A DNA stretch of 64,000 bases from Melampsora larici-populina 98AG31 (taxonomy: Eukaryota; Basidiomycota; Pucciniomycetes; Pucciniales; Melampsoraceae). This document shows positions 1 to 10,958 of the stretch, piece after piece. The DNA is taken from the NCBI RefSeq assembly GCF_000204055.1, contig NW_006768830.1, positions 62,001-126,000 of the forward strand. Direction: 5' to 3'. The first letter of the stretch is position 1. Each line of letters starts with the position of its first letter. The notes below the pieces were generated by a model. The model was not told where the DNA came from and searched no databases. It saw only the letters and a program-made list of their open reading frames with translations. A program made the translations under genes and the position numbers.

Positions 1-600
1 AGAATACCACAGCAGGAATGGCTCTGCTTCGCGGTATGGGCCTTTATAAACCGGCCCGTCTGACGTGCGGAATTTCGTCAGATCAATCCCGCTCGTTGGC
101 TTTGACTCGGTTGTGGTATTGTCAGCCGAACTCGGAAGCTTAGATTCAATCATTTTCATCATGAAGTCTTCGAATTTCTCCATACGGCGATTAGTAGCTA
201 GTTGTGAATCTACAATAGCTTTCATGAGCTCTGAACTAGCGTTATCTGACGGGTTGGTTTGGTCAGCCATTGTTGGAAACGGCTTAGGTGAACGTGGAAC
301 TCGAGTAGGAGTCGAGGGTAAAGAAGAAAGTGGGGATCCCTCAGACGACTCTGGTAATGCTGTCAGAGTAGATGTTCCGGTCCGAAGGCGGTTAGGTGTA
401 ACAGGCGGTAATTGGATTGTGCGAGTACAAGCAGGTGCGGCTGGCGGAATTGGTTGTGCTGCAGCTAGTCTGGCGATGTCTGGGTTCGGTCTAGAAAGTT
501 GTTGCTGGCGTCTATTCTCGCGGATAATGGCTTCTGGGTCTGGCAGAGGAACTGGCGGGGCTTTTGGGTTGGTGGGGGGAGCTTGTCGGTGTGTCGTCAT
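1..600 (-). CDS. Ty3/gypsy retrotransposon Gag, N-terminal part, cut by the window edge
   Basis: An ATG at 600-598 opens a frame that stays open for exactly 200 codons to base 1, so the gene continues beyond the window. The first 110 residues are rich in Pro, Thr, Ser and Arg. They are followed by a short helical, Met- and Lys-rich segment (around MEKFEDFMMKMIESKL) and then by a segment ending in GPVYKGPYREAEPFLLWY. That last segment resembles the conserved start of the Gag capsid domain in fungal Ty3/gypsy elements. Gag would form the cytoplasmic virus-like particle that packages element RNA. Nothing downstream (protease, reverse transcriptase) is visible because it lies outside. The assignment rests on the order of a low-complexity N-terminus, coiled segment and this capsid-start motif. 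The frame itself is certain; the family is likely. Confidence 0.65.
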   Translation of the reverse strand, partial: MTTHRQAPPTNPKAPPVPLPDPEAIIRENRRQQQLSRPNPDIARLAAAQPIPPAAPACTRTIQLPPVTPNRLRTGTSTLTALPESSEGSPLSSLPSTPTRVPRSPKPFPTMADQTNPSDNASSELMKAIVDSQLATNRRMEKFEDFMMKMIESKLPSSADNTTTESKPTSGIDLTKFRTSDGPVYKGPYREAEPFLLWYS

Positions 601-1172
601 ACACGTCGATCAAGTATGGGGTTTAAAGAACGCGGGGTAGTGATCAATTGAGTTGTTAAAGCACCTCGAATGCAGTGAATTCGAGGTGGCGCATTCAATA
701 AGAATTTGAAGTATTGATTGTATGGATCCGAAACTATGTATTTCAAAAGAAAGTTGGGTGTATTTGTTGGGTTTGAGAAAAAAAAAGTGTAAGGTTTGGG
801 AGAACCTTCACTGGATACTTCGCACGGGATACTGTGAGACACAGTAGGGGTTTTCTAGAACCCAAGAGATACTGATTTATATTACTAATCCAACAGGAAC
901 ACTGGTTCCGAAGGATAGAGGGAGATGTATCAGTCCCGATATCTCTGAGCGGTGAGAACAGTTACAACAATAGAAAGAAACTAGATCAAAAGGAAAGATG
1001 ACTGTACCTGGTTCCAAAGGATAGAGGGAGATGTATCAGTCCCGATATCTCTAAGGAACCATTGGTAAGAGAGAATTGAAAACAACTATAAATAGAGAAT
1101 GAAAGCTAAGGTCTTAAGTGTTAATAATTAAGTGTATAGTTCTGTGATTGTGTAATGACCGTAGGTCTTACA
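601..1172 (-). repeat. Gag upstream region, candidate long terminal repeat and leader with internal duplications
   Basis: On the minus strand this is upstream of the gag start. The minus-strand sequence beginning at 1172 starts TGTAAGACC and contains a near-perfect short palindrome, which would suit the TG end of an LTR. A segment of about 44 bases is present twice in direct orientation (about 905-948 and 1011-1054, sharing GATAGAGGGAGATGTATCAG). A perfect 10-base inverted repeat with a 7-base loop (CACCTCGAAT arms) sits at 662-688. I could not find a primer binding site or the other LTR, so the LTR boundaries are a guess. Confidence 0.35.
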
Positions 1173-1245
1173 TTAATATAAGTGCAATGAGATGAATATC
1201 AGCAGTTGGACTGGAAGAGGCAAAATTGTAAGATTTAGCCCACCT

Positions 1246-1728
1246 TCATTGTTGAAAGTCCACTGGAAAGACACTTGATGCCACCTGGAGCAGATGCCGC
1301 TTGCGAGGGATGGGCCGTCTGATTTTCTGTGATGAAGTCAAGGGTACAGTTGTGCCTTTGCGGGGTAGGCTATGATTTGATTTAGATGTTGAGGGAGTCA
1401 AGCCTTGATATGCACAAGAGGAAGAAGCCATGCTTGAAGCCTGTGTCTTTTCAACTGGTGGTGGATGGTTGATTTTAGCGTTGCTTCCAGGAACAGAAAG
1501 GTCTTCAATTTTCTTCTCAAGAGTTTTTATGATGGTTGCAAACTGTGATGCTTGTTGCGCCAATGCATTATTGAAAGCTTCTGCCATGGAGGTGGTTGAT
1601 GGTGGGTTAGTTGCTGGTGTAATACCACGGGGGTCCTGTGTGACTGGTTCTTTCAATATGGCCTCTGTGATCAAAGTGGACATAGAGGATGGTTGGGACA
1701 TTGTGATGTCTTTGTTGGGGGAGGTCAT
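1246..1728 (-). CDS. Hypothetical Ser/Thr/Pro-rich protein, 160 residues
   Basis: An ATG-started frame of 160 codons. The composition is Ser, Thr, Pro and Gln rich. A short helical region around residues 50-80 (AQQASQFATIIKTLEKKIED) could form a coiled coil, and the C-terminus is basic. I recognise no catalytic motif. The pattern of a disordered N-terminus plus a coiled coil resembles the N-terminal part of a retroelement Gag, and the neighbouring gag at the window edge has the same general layout, but no homologous motif is visible. It could be a truncated Gag, a small host protein or a chance frame. Confidence 0.3.
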   Translation of the reverse strand: MTSPNKDITMSQPSSMSTLITEAILKEPVTQDPRGITPATNPPSTTSMAEAFNNALAQQASQFATIIKTLEKKIEDLSVPGSNAKINHPPPVEKTQASSMASSSCAYQGLTPSTSKSNHSLPRKGTTVPLTSSQKIRRPIPRKRHLLQVASSVFPVDFQQ

Positions 1729-1917
1729 TTTGGAAAGTATAAATGATCAGAAAAGGATAAGGAGATTGTTGTAAGAGTTTCTTGGAATAGACTGGGTACA
1801 ATTTATTTGGAGTAGGGTGGGTGGGATCTGAATAGCGTACACCACCGCAAAAGGACTGTCATTTATATATTAAGCAAATTTGAGTAAATTAACGTATTCT
1901 TTCATGTTTTGGATCAT

Positions 1918-2335
1918 GATGACACCACACAGGAATGCTTCAGTTGCTAATAAGCCCTTTCTGAGTTTAGAAACTGGCATTCTTAATTCCGCTACATAGT
2001 AAGGGAGGCTGATCAGGATTCATTTCTTACTCACTCGTGTTTCACATGATCTTGGTGTGCAAGGTTGAGTTATTCTCATGATCTCTCCCACCAGACCAGG
2101 GTTTATCAGAACCCTGGTATAGTCTGAATGAGTCTTTGTATCCATCATGATGATCATTGATGGGTTTTTCCAAGTGAGTTGTGATGATGCCGCACAGGAA
2201 TGTTTTGGTTGTTAATAAGCCCTTTGTGAGTTTGGAAGCAGAAACATGTAATTCGGTGGCACGGTAAAGGAGGCTAATAAGGGTTTAATTCTTAGCTACT
2301 TATGTTTCACATAATTTTGAGGTGCAATGTTGAGA
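1918..2335. repeat. Two diverged direct copies of a 150-base unit
   Basis: Copy A (about 1918-2069) and copy B (about 2183-2335) align along their length: both contain CACAGGAATG, then TAATAAGCCCTTT, then a GGAGGCT, then TTTCACAT and end near TTGAG. They differ at roughly a quarter of positions. This suggests an old tandem duplication or two remnants of one interspersed repeat. No coding potential is seen. Confidence 0.6.
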
Positions 2336-2339
2336 GAGT

Positions 2340-2490
2340 GCCACACATGCAAATGTTGCTACATATGTACAGTTGTCACACATATTATATATATATATGT
2401 GTGACAACATATATATGCCGTCACACGTGTTGTATATGTTGCCGCACAGGTGTATATGTTGCCACACCGGCATATATGTCGCACCCCAAG
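2340..2490. repeat. Degenerate TATATGTTGCC(A/G)CAC tandem repeat
   Basis: Short units resembling TATATGTTGCCACAC recur about five times, broken by runs of alternating TA (for example 2386-2400). The paired short frames on opposite strands here (His-, Cys- and Tyr-rich) come from this low-complexity DNA and are not genes. Confidence 0.5.
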
Positions 2491-3289
2491 GTTCATGGTC
2501 GCCTTGAAAGACTTGATGTCGCCGCCCAAAGGGTTCCATTGCCACCAAATAGTTCATGACGCATGCCACCCTCTAGCATGTTGCTGCACACCAAGTAGTG
2601 CGCCGTGTGATGCAATTAGTTGTTGTGTGGCGGCATGGGTCACGTCATTTCACGCAGTGTGTAGTAGTATATGCAAGGGAACAAAAGAAGCATTTGTGAC
2701 GTGCACCTGGGTTCAATTCCCAGATGCAGTGCATGTCTCCATCAGCAGGAAATCTGGAACCTAGCTTGTCTAAGACGATTCTGAGGTTGTGTCTGGGGTA
2801 TCATCAATAGCCTTTGTACAGCCTGAAGTATGCCCCCAAAGTCACAATTAATTTTTGCTCTCCTTGTCATTATTGTGATGTTAATTTTATATGTCTTAGT
2901 ACACTCAAAGAACACCTCTTCAATATTATCCATTTGGCATATTGGAGGGACAACCTTTTTGGTGTCCTTTGATTCAATCAAATTCTGGTTCAAATTGTGA
3001 AACAGGAAATTGATTCTCAAATTTCACATTTGATACAAACTAAGGATACAGGTTATTGGTTTTTTTCAGAAATCAACCTTTTGACTAGAGAATAGGCGGG
3101 CCCGCCCGCCAGGCAACCTGCACCATTGTATGTACTCGCCAAAATGCAGCCCAAAACCTTTTAGCACACCAAGTCAGCCATTGAGAGCGAAGAGCTAACT
3201 ATAACAATGTGGAATTCCAATTGCCGCTCCCCCAACCATTAAACTAGGCAAACCCACTTGTACAAAATGATACAGGAATAGTACAGGCA

Positions 3290-4201
3290 TCAGCCTGAAA
3301 CCCGGTTTGAGATTTCCTCCACCGTAACCCGTGGTATGACATCAATGTCTACCTCAAATCTATATTTGAACCTCTTATCCGGGTGTGAAATCCAAATTGT
3401 ACCTTTTTCCACAAACGGTCTTGGTCTGCCTTCTGACACTACAAACTGCACATCAGCAAACATCCGTATCACGCAGAATGGAGAAACACAACCTACGCTC
3501 TAAAACCCTTTCCAACAATCTTCCGATGAATTGTTCCCTCACTGACTCGGGAGCGGAACCACATTTTTCCACCGAAGGTCTTTGTATTGAGGCATTGGTA
3601 TTTGATTCTATGACTGTCTGTTTAAATGTGAATTCCGTTTGGTATTGGTAATCTTCCGTCCAAGAGAAGTGAAACGACTCACGATTGGATTTTACAATGT
3701 AGTTAGTTGGATTCTGATTGAGAAATTATAATTTTATTTGGCATGAAACTAAAAGTTACGACACCTGCTCTCTTTTAATACCCGTTAACAATGCAAACGA
3801 AATTTACCTGGATTCACAATCATGTACGTTGACTGAATCCCAACTCGGCATGAGCATTCGCATCACAATTGGTAATTCCTGCAGGCACCCTCCATTCCTA
3901 TGATCCCTCTACACGCAATGCAATCGATTTAGAAGCGTACTTTTCCAAAAGTTGCTATGTGGCCCTCCGGTTGGCCGCCGTATTTGTCCATTCAAGCGCC
4001 AAGCAACGGCTGATTTTGCTATTCAATGACCACCTTATAAAAGGATCCTTTTGTCCCAACTGTCACGCCGACATGACCGTGCACTTTCATACTCGAAGGT
4101 GGGGAATTGGCAAAAGTTACTGCTCCCAAAAGCACCTCGTCCTTCTCACCAAATTGAATGCTTTTGAAAATGTAACATGCATTGACACATTTTTCCGATA
4201 A
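3290..4201 (-). pseudogene. Degraded minus-strand coding locus, family unknown
   Basis: Several protein-like segments follow one another on the minus strand but in different frames and with stops. One around 4140-4010 contains VLLGAVTFANSPPSS and continues through KVHGHVGVTVGTKGSFYKVV before in-frame stops. A segment around 3680-3480 is Gln-, Glu- and Arg-rich. The last 60 codons (3472-3290) read FADVQFVVSEGRPRPF and end in a normal stop. The alternating beta-strand-like hydrophobic pattern recalls an OB-fold, like the intact gene at 11671-12994, but this is only a resemblance. I see at least three stops and frame changes, so it is not a working gene. The plus-strand frames over it are shadows or relics. 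Confidence 0.35.
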
Positions 4202-4506
4202 TGAGATTCACAACCAATATTACCACCTTTGATCGGGGTTAGTTTGATGCTAATAGTGCCTATTTAGAGACAAAGCAGTTCGGTAAGGGCCGATGATAAA
4301 CCGCAAAAGCTCAATATATAAAGAAGCATGTCGTGGATGACTTTTATCCCAAATTCCGCAAACTTACCTCACCATGATCCTATTTGAGAAACTCCACCGA
4401 ATCGGAATCGACGTAGATTTCGTTGAGTTCCTTATTATTTTAAACCAACACTTCCACCAAAGTAGGTTCACTCACAAATCCCCAGCCGAAGTATCCTAAT
4501 CCCCTG

Positions 4507-4860
4507 ATGTTTTATTCAGATCGCCCTCCTCGAACCTGGATCATCTTCCCTAATTCTGTCGCGATCAAAATGCACCTTTGGAAGAAATACGCATTCAGGA
4601 TCAAGCGTTTCGGCACCAGGGAGGCGGTATGTTCCATTTACCGGCTAGACTCTGCGTCAACAACGCCTGAAGCGCAAAGTACGTTATTTCTACTGTCTGC
4701 AAGGGAAGTTTGCATGTTAACTCTTCATTCCTTTAGGATGCTATGTAGAGATTTTTGCTGAGTACCCAAAACGTGGTCTCCCCCACGTTCATGCTTCGCC
4801 CCGTCGTTTAAATGGACATACCACTGTCTCTCACAACGACGTCAAAGAAGTCGCCTCGTG
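4507..4860 (+). pseudogene. Short plus-strand coding relic with a PKRGLPHVH segment
   Basis: A frame of 84 codons from 4507 (beginning near SDRPPRTWIIFPNSVAIKMH) reads like protein and may continue across a possible intron ending in CCTTTAG at about 4738. In the next frame the bases 4763-4792 read YPKRGLPHVH. That peptide resembles the HUH nuclease motif 2 of Helitron Rep proteins (QKRGLPHAH in the Helitron at 8169-9386), but nothing else of a Rep domain is visible around it. It may be a Helitron fragment or a coincidence. Confidence 0.2.
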
Positions 4861-4879
4861 CATCCTGTAGTAGAGCACA

Positions 4880-5700
4880 AAATCAATCATGTACATCATA
4901 TTCTTGTCCTGGTCACAGTACCTCAACCTTCTCCTACCCTTGTTGGACATCCATCTTCGCACATATTCCAGAATCTTGTATAGCCCCTCCACTTGTCATA
5001 TATGTTGTATCAGGTGCCGCTAATTCAAAAAATTCATGGATAAGACCTGAGCACTAAGTCGATGAGAATCAAGTATTTTCTCTTCCCTTAGCCCTCTACT
5101 ACAAATTCGACACGTTTCCATGAATGACGTGCGCATCTACTGTTGCCTGGAGACCCAACCCATCCTGGCGTGTTCTTGCTTGGATCTCCTGGGTCCTGAC
5201 GCTGGATCCAGGTTAGTGAGCACGACTATGAAACCTCACTGTTTGGTTCATTCGGTCAAGCATGAATATCTTGAATCCTGATCTAGGACATAGCCACTCC
5301 ACTCATTATATATCTTATACCAGGATACGATATCTGAAAAGATTCATGGATAGAAACTCAGCACTCCAAGATGAACTTCAAGTTCCTTCTCTTACATTAG
5401 CTCTATACTATCAATTTGACACACTCCCATACTCAATGTGTGCATCAACTGTTACATGGACATCTTGCGCATCACGGCGTGATCCTGCACGGATCTGACA
5501 TTGGCCGTGACGTTAAATCCAGGTCAGTGACCACGACTCTGAAACCTTATTGTTTGTTTCATTCGGTCACGGATGAATCTCTTTAATCCAGAAGTAAGAC
5601 AAAGTCAAGTTTTATCCCCTTGTTCTCTACAGAAGTACAAACTTTGGATACATACACCGCAATAGACATTCATGGAGTCATATACTCTGTGCTCACGAAT
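4880..5700. repeat. Diverged tandem repeat, unit about 305 bases
   Basis: The segment from about 4970 to 5270 is repeated with many changes from about 5271 to 5580, and a third partial copy follows to about 5700. Shared landmarks include ATTCATGGATA, the CAC(G/A)(T/C)TTCCAT or CACTCCCAT region, CCAGGTTAGTGA versus CCAGGTCAGTGA (5210 and 5520), and TTCATTCGGTCA (5247 and 5558). It lies just beyond the 3' end of the Helitron helicase, so it may be part of that element's tail. Confidence 0.6.
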
Positions 5701-5828
5701 TAACAATGGAACCGTTTGACACTAACAACATGCTGTGGTCCAAGCATTATGGGACATAAATAAATACACAACAGGAATTCAAGAGTGGCACAGACAGAGA
5801 GACCCAACACATTTATGTAACCAATGCG

Positions 5829-7949
5829 TTAAGCTTGGATTAGTTCGCAACATACAACATTTGTCGTTGCTCGAGCCGCAACCTGTGTTGCCAAACATAC
5901 CTTCAAAGTACGTAAAGACGTGCATCTAGATAATGCAACGTACAACTGCCCGTGTGCGAAAGCTGGCCCGGGTAAGAAGATGCCCACTTTTTTGAGGCTT
6001 TGACCCTGCGCTTTGTTGATCGTCATGCAAAATGCAGAGACCACCGGAATCTGCTTTCTGGAGAATGGAATAGGTTGATCCAAGTCTCCGTGATGAATCA
6101 GCCTCATCTTAGGCAGTGCAATGACTTCCCCTCGTTTGGGACCTGTTATCACTACGCAACGGAGGAGGTAATCCGAGATGCTAATGACGACCAATCTAGT
6201 TCCGTTGCAAAGCCCAGAACCTATGCTCAAGTTCCTTAGGACCATTATGGGTTGCCCAACTTTCAAGAACAGCCTATGCTGCGGAAAACCTGTGAAATCG
6301 ATCTTATTCAAAATCTCTGGAGTCATCGGATCCGCAAAGTTGGGATCAGGATTGTCTATCGAGACGGCGCAAGACATACCACCGGGTGTTCCTTCCAAAA
6401 TGGCGTTATTTACACTTGCTACCGTCTCATTGAACGGCGTTATCAAGCCTCTCTCGGAAAAGTACGTCGCAGTCTGATGCGATTCCGGGTTTGACATTGT
6501 CCCGACTAAGTCATCGTATAACCAAGAAATTAAGTTGATGGGATTATCGGTGAAAAGTGGTACTGTTTGGACTTGAACATGTTCGAGTGGAATAATCTGT
6601 CTGTCTTGACTCTGAAGTTTACCATTGCCGAGATCCAGTAGCCATTTTGCATAGTGCCGCGCATCTGTATTGTCGCCGTCGGCGTCAGTTCTTAACCGCA
6701 AGTTGACTTTCAATTTGAAGGTACTAATGAGGGACCATAATTTAGAAGACTTTAAACAGGCCCATTTCTGATCAAAAAGCGTCCCATGAGGTACAATAGG
6801 CAGCGTTTTCCGGAAGTCTCCCAAGAAAATAATACTAATCCCGCCAAATGGCTTCGAATTATTTTTGATATGTTGCAAACTCCGGTCAACAGACTCGATG
6901 CAATGCCTATGTTGCATAGATATCTTGTCCCAAATTATCACGGGCGCGGAAAGAATTTTCTGACTCTTCTCATCTCTCCCGGTGAGGTCACACGTGCTAG
7001 TGTCATCTATAGTGATCGGGATATTGAAGGCTGAGTGTGCAGTCGTACCTCCACTTAGAAGCAAAGCTGAAACCCCTGACAATGAGACTGCCACGGGCCG
7101 GAAGCCTTCGCCCTCGAAGAAATGAAGTATTGTGTTCAACGTGTAAGTTTTTCCTGTTCCACCAGGTCCGTCTAAGTAAGAAATCGTCTGATCCTTGGTC
7201 CTGTAACCGTCCAAAACGTGATCCACAAAGTGCCTCTGGTCCTTGTTCAGGCTATTTTGCTCGTGTTCGAACAAAGCTCGACTCCTTGCACTATCAATTC
7301 CAGAAGGTTGAGTCGGAAGCGCAGTTAAGCCTGGTTGGCTAGTCATCTTGGTTTTAAGATCAATGCTAAAACCGACGTTTTCAGTCTCCTTGCCCATGTT
7401 TGGTAGACTTTCGTTCAATCTATTGAAACCATATGCATGTCGTAAATCTTTATCAATTGGGCCTTCGTGACCTAAGCCTTTCAAGGTAGCTTCAACATCT
7501 TCCGTTAAAAAATTGGCAAACTTCAACCATAGAGTGTCGGGCGAAGAAACGGGTCCATAAGTCAACATCAAGCTAAATAGTTCTCGTAATTGGTGAGCCA
7601 AAGCCCACAACAAAGCCTCTGCCAATGCCGCCTCATGATGTTTATCAGACTCCAATAAACCCAATTTCTCAGCGGCTTCACAAAAAGTGCTGTAGGTGAC
7701 GCCGTCGATGGTTTTCAAATGAAGAAAAGACTGGGGGCCTCTCACGTTGAACAATAGGAGTCGCAAGAAATATTTCTCCCCATCGGCCACCTTGGTGTAG
7801 TGAACTCTACCGATTGTCCGCAACTTCTTGTTCCGAGCTTTGAAATGTTTTTTTGTTTTATCCCAAGTAAAGTGCTTTGTGACATCAACGTAAAGAAGGT
7901 TTCGAGCATAGACGTTTTTGTGCCCCTTAGTATTATCTTTACATAGGCG
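5829..7949 (-). pseudogene. Helitron Rep-helicase, C-terminal (Pif1-like helicase) half
   Basis: The reading frame from about 7949 to the stop at 5829 encodes the superfamily 1B helicase part of a Helitron replicase, which unwinds DNA during rolling-circle transposition. Visible motifs: Walker A GGTGKT (coded near 7160), IIWDKISM at the Walker B position (6921-6940), GDFRKTLPIV, and near the end the [10 protein letters not shown] and YVALSRCTSL motifs. In Pif1-family enzymes the Walker B Asp is followed by Glu; here it is Lys (codon 6924-6926), which should abolish ATP hydrolysis. The frame is joined to the Rep half at 8118-10367 through a one-base frameshift in a run of six T (7951-7956, minus-strand sense) and an in-frame TAA at 8026-8028. 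No start codon exists at its upstream end, so it is the second half of one broken gene. The family call is secure. Confidence 0.9.
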
Positions 7950-8117
7950 GAAAAAAGGATGTTAGAGTAGAATTAGGCAGTGGGCCAATGGTGACTTTCT
8001 GTCTTGCTTCCTGCTCGTCCTCATATTACACCAACTTCTCATTTTCTAAATGGAGGTTCAAGTTCATGACCGCAGGTTTCCTTTTGTTCATGAACAACTT
8101 AAACAACCGCCAAGCAC

Positions 8118-10367
8118 CTGCACTGCAAAGTCAGCATACTCGTCATCTTATCATTACAATGTTTGGCATTACTTACATTCAGGTGCGCTGATGTAGCGGC
8201 AATCTTGGTACTCCTTGGTTTCATCGTGTACTTCAGGTTCCACTGTGGTTGGTTCATTTCGCTTTCGCTTCCGTGTCGGAACAGTTTCTTTCCGAGTCGA
8301 TCCAGTAGGAATTTCGCGGGCAGGGTTTGGATTTTCGTCAGGTGCCGTCTCCATGTAAACTCTCGCTTTATCATATCCTTTAGTGACATATTTATAAAGA
8401 TACCTAATCGGCCTAGTTCCCACCGGTATCTCCACGTTAATGTGACATTCCATCAACATCAATAAATATTTGTTGTATGGGACAACATGTTGATTGGTAT
8501 ATGTAGAAGAGGGTTTTGAAACGGTGCGGCCATTGTCTGGCCTGCAATAATTGGGGAAGGAAGCGTCTGAGACGGACGTCTCTTCCGCAAATGGCTTTGG
8601 AAATCGAGATCAACATCTTCCATTGATCCAGCAAGGACCTCCTCGTTGGCAGGGACCATGAAGCATGAAAGTTTCTACTAAATTATGGAGACGCTCTTCA
8701 GACACCGGATTGGGAAGCTGCACCGTGACCAGGGCGTCGATTTCATCAGCAGTTTTCGGTCGAGATGCTTCGTCCATAATGAATAACAGATGTGCGTGAG
8801 GTAGGCCACGTTTCTGAAACTCGACTACGCCCAGGTAGGAGATACACTTCCCTAACCTCCCCATTTTGTAAATCTCACCTAGGAGACAAATAAGTTTCAA
8901 ATAAAAGACACGAGCGACAATATCGGGTCGGTCAGATGCTGTTTCACCGTACTTCAACGAATTCTGGATCTCGGGCCAATTCGGATTTGCCGTCATGGTG
9001 ATGAACAAACTTGGGCTTCCAAATTCCCTGACTAAGGCCATCACATCGTGATACAATTTATGCATATGTCGGGGGCCTCCCCCAAAAGTTGAAGGTAAAA
9101 TGATCCTCTTTCCTGTCGGACGTTGGTTCCCATCAAAAGCCTCACGTAATCCTTGATACAAATCGGCCTTAATGGTCTTTTGATTGTTTTTATACCACCG
9201 CAGCCGGCCTCGTTCAACACAAAGGTATAAGTCTACAATCAACTGTTGTGTGAGTCTTTGACCATGGAGGAACAGGGAAAAATGTTTGTTTCTCTCGTAT
9301 AGAAGATACGCGCCCCATTCGAGATTTGTCACTTTGAAGTCCTCCCGTTTTCCTGACGAAATTTTGTCAGTTTCGGACCTGACCAAGTTGTGAAACTCTA
9401 TTACTTACTTTTTTTGTTCTGTTTTGCAGTAGGTGATGTATAATCATCATCCCATTGTTGCGAGCCAAAAGGTAACATGAGCGGATAGCAAAGCGGTAAA
9501 TAACATGTACTTAAATCCGAAATGTGCTTCAGTCTATTGTTCTTCCGGTGAAGGATGATGTGGCAAGGCTTATCATCTAAAGTTTCTGATGATTCAACAA
9601 TTGCAGCCACGTCTTCTGGGCGGGGTTTATTATACGTTTTCACTTCCCTCTTACCCGGAGGTAAAGTCTTCAGCATGATCCGGAGCGATGGTTGTGACTC
9701 TAAGATGGTAGCCGAGGATTTTAAAAACTCCACGTAAGGACTAACATCATTCAATACATTTTGCAGTTCTCGCATCACGTCTCTTGATAAGTTTTTCTTC
9801 TTGAAATGTCCTAGTCTTACATCCACCTCACCTTCGCCTCCATCTCCAACAACATATATCTGGGCATAGGATGGAGTCTTCTTCGCAGCTGGCAAAGCCG
9901 ATCCAATGCGATGAGCTAGTTGTCCTGACACGCGGAAGGTGTTGATCCCCTTTTGTCCCGTGACAGATTGATCAACCTTCACTCCCAAGGAGGTGAACGA
10001 CAACGCATTGTTATAATGGGTAATGTTGTCTTGAAATTCTTTTGCATCTACAAATTCCCGTCAGAACCTGCCACGATAATGATAAAAGCCCAAACTCACC
10101 TTTGCCTTTTCCAGTGTATAATTTCAGCAGAGCCTTGGGCACGGTAGGTCCTTTGAACTCTCCCCAAGGTAAGGTCACCGAACCTTGTTGACAACAGTTT
10201 GAATAGATATCTTCTTGATGTTTTGATTTTACCTTTGTCCTCTCTTCTGCCCATCGCAATGCGCCGCAATACTGACATTTGTGATTCTGGTCTCCAAGCC
10301 GATAAGGGAGGTGTTGAAATTTTAATAAAATGGAAGATTGATTGTTCTCGGCGCTGGTCTTGCACAC
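8118..10367 (-). pseudogene. Helitron Rep-helicase, N-terminal (zinc-finger and HUH Rep) half, with three introns
   Basis: Reading downstream from about 10367: a zinc-finger start with CQYCGAL; an intron at 10048-10099 (52 bases); a conserved N-terminal Helitron domain (FTSLGVKVDQ and following, about 10003-9409); an intron at 9353-9408 (56 bases); then the Rep nuclease with motif 1 FITMTANPNWPEI, HUH motif 2 QKRGLPHAHLL, and the tyrosine motif YLYKYVTKG (about 8410); then an intron at 8118-8176 (59 bases). Removing these introns restores one phase each time. Inside the Rep domain a single in-frame TGA at 8610-8612 interrupts a frame that otherwise continues to 8169. Rep would nick and join the DNA strand during rolling-circle transposition. 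One stop makes this half a recent-looking pseudogene. The exact start codon is not clear. Confidence 0.88.
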
Positions 10368-10472
10368 GACTCATTTTGTTGCGACCATAACCGGCTGATT
10401 GAAGAAGTTGACTGTCTATCACCCACAAAATCCGTCTCTTTGGTGGTTCAGGTCCAAAAACATAGGGGCAGG

Positions 10473-10888
10473 TCAGAATTTGAAGCTTTTGGCGGTTCCG
10501 ACAGGAGAGATGGGAACCATGAGCTGACATACATCTAAATTAATTCTCCAATTGGCCGCAGTCTCAACGGCACCAAAGTCAAAACGGAGGCAATTGATTT
10601 GTGTTGGTTTTTGGCTGATATATGGGGTAGGTGCTTTCTCAAAGAGATTAATGACTTTTGTTTGAAAAAATGACGCTAGGTACTCCAAATCGGATTACTG
10701 CGATAAGCAATAGGATACACGCCACACCAAGTTGAAGAGATGTCAGCTGGCCTAGGGTACTTCCGCAATCGCAAAAACAATTTACGAATGATGAGGTTCA
10801 AAGACTTGGTTGCAAATTTATGGTAGGAATCAAGATGTTCAGGGTTTGGAAAGAATGTTATGTTTATGTTTAGGTAGCTGAAGTTCAT
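10473..10888 (-). CDS. Hypothetical small gene upstream of the Helitron replicase
   Basis: An ATG at 10888 opens 70 codons (start MNFSYLNINITFFPNPEHLD) and a second frame overlapping its end runs to 10473 (containing FGAVETAANWRINLDV). A TATA box lies about 63 bases upstream of the ATG, a sensible distance for a fungal promoter, which is the best argument that it is a gene. I could not find a good intron joining the two frames, so either only the first frame is translated or a frameshift is present. No known domain is recognised. It sits between the replicase and the OB-fold gene on the same strand. Confidence 0.35.
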
Positions 10889-10950
10889 GATATGAATGCG
10901 GATGTTGGTTTAGGTTAGTTGTTGGGTTCTGAGTCCTCCATGACCAACGG

Positions 10951-10958
10951 CTTATATA
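10951..10958 (-). promoter_or_regulatory. TATA box for the gene at 10888
   Basis: The minus strand reads TATATAAG here, about 63 bases before the ATG at 10888. Nearby upstream sequence (10975-11060) carries several copies of an AAAAGC or GCTTTT motif that also clusters upstream of the next genes. Confidence 0.5.

Noticed and set aside
65..640. Plus-strand frame of 191 codons at the left edge
   Set aside because: It is the antisense shadow of the minus-strand gag, whose start, composition and capsid motif are convincing.
601..1172. Primer binding site for the left-edge gypsy element
   Set aside because: No convincing match to a tRNA 3' end next to a TG...CA boundary was found, so LTR limits remain unset.
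2641..2760. Possible tRNA: perfect T-arm (stem CTGGG / CCCAG, 2707-2723)
   Set aside because: No matching acceptor, D-arm or anticodon arm could be folded, so only a B-box-like arm is supported.
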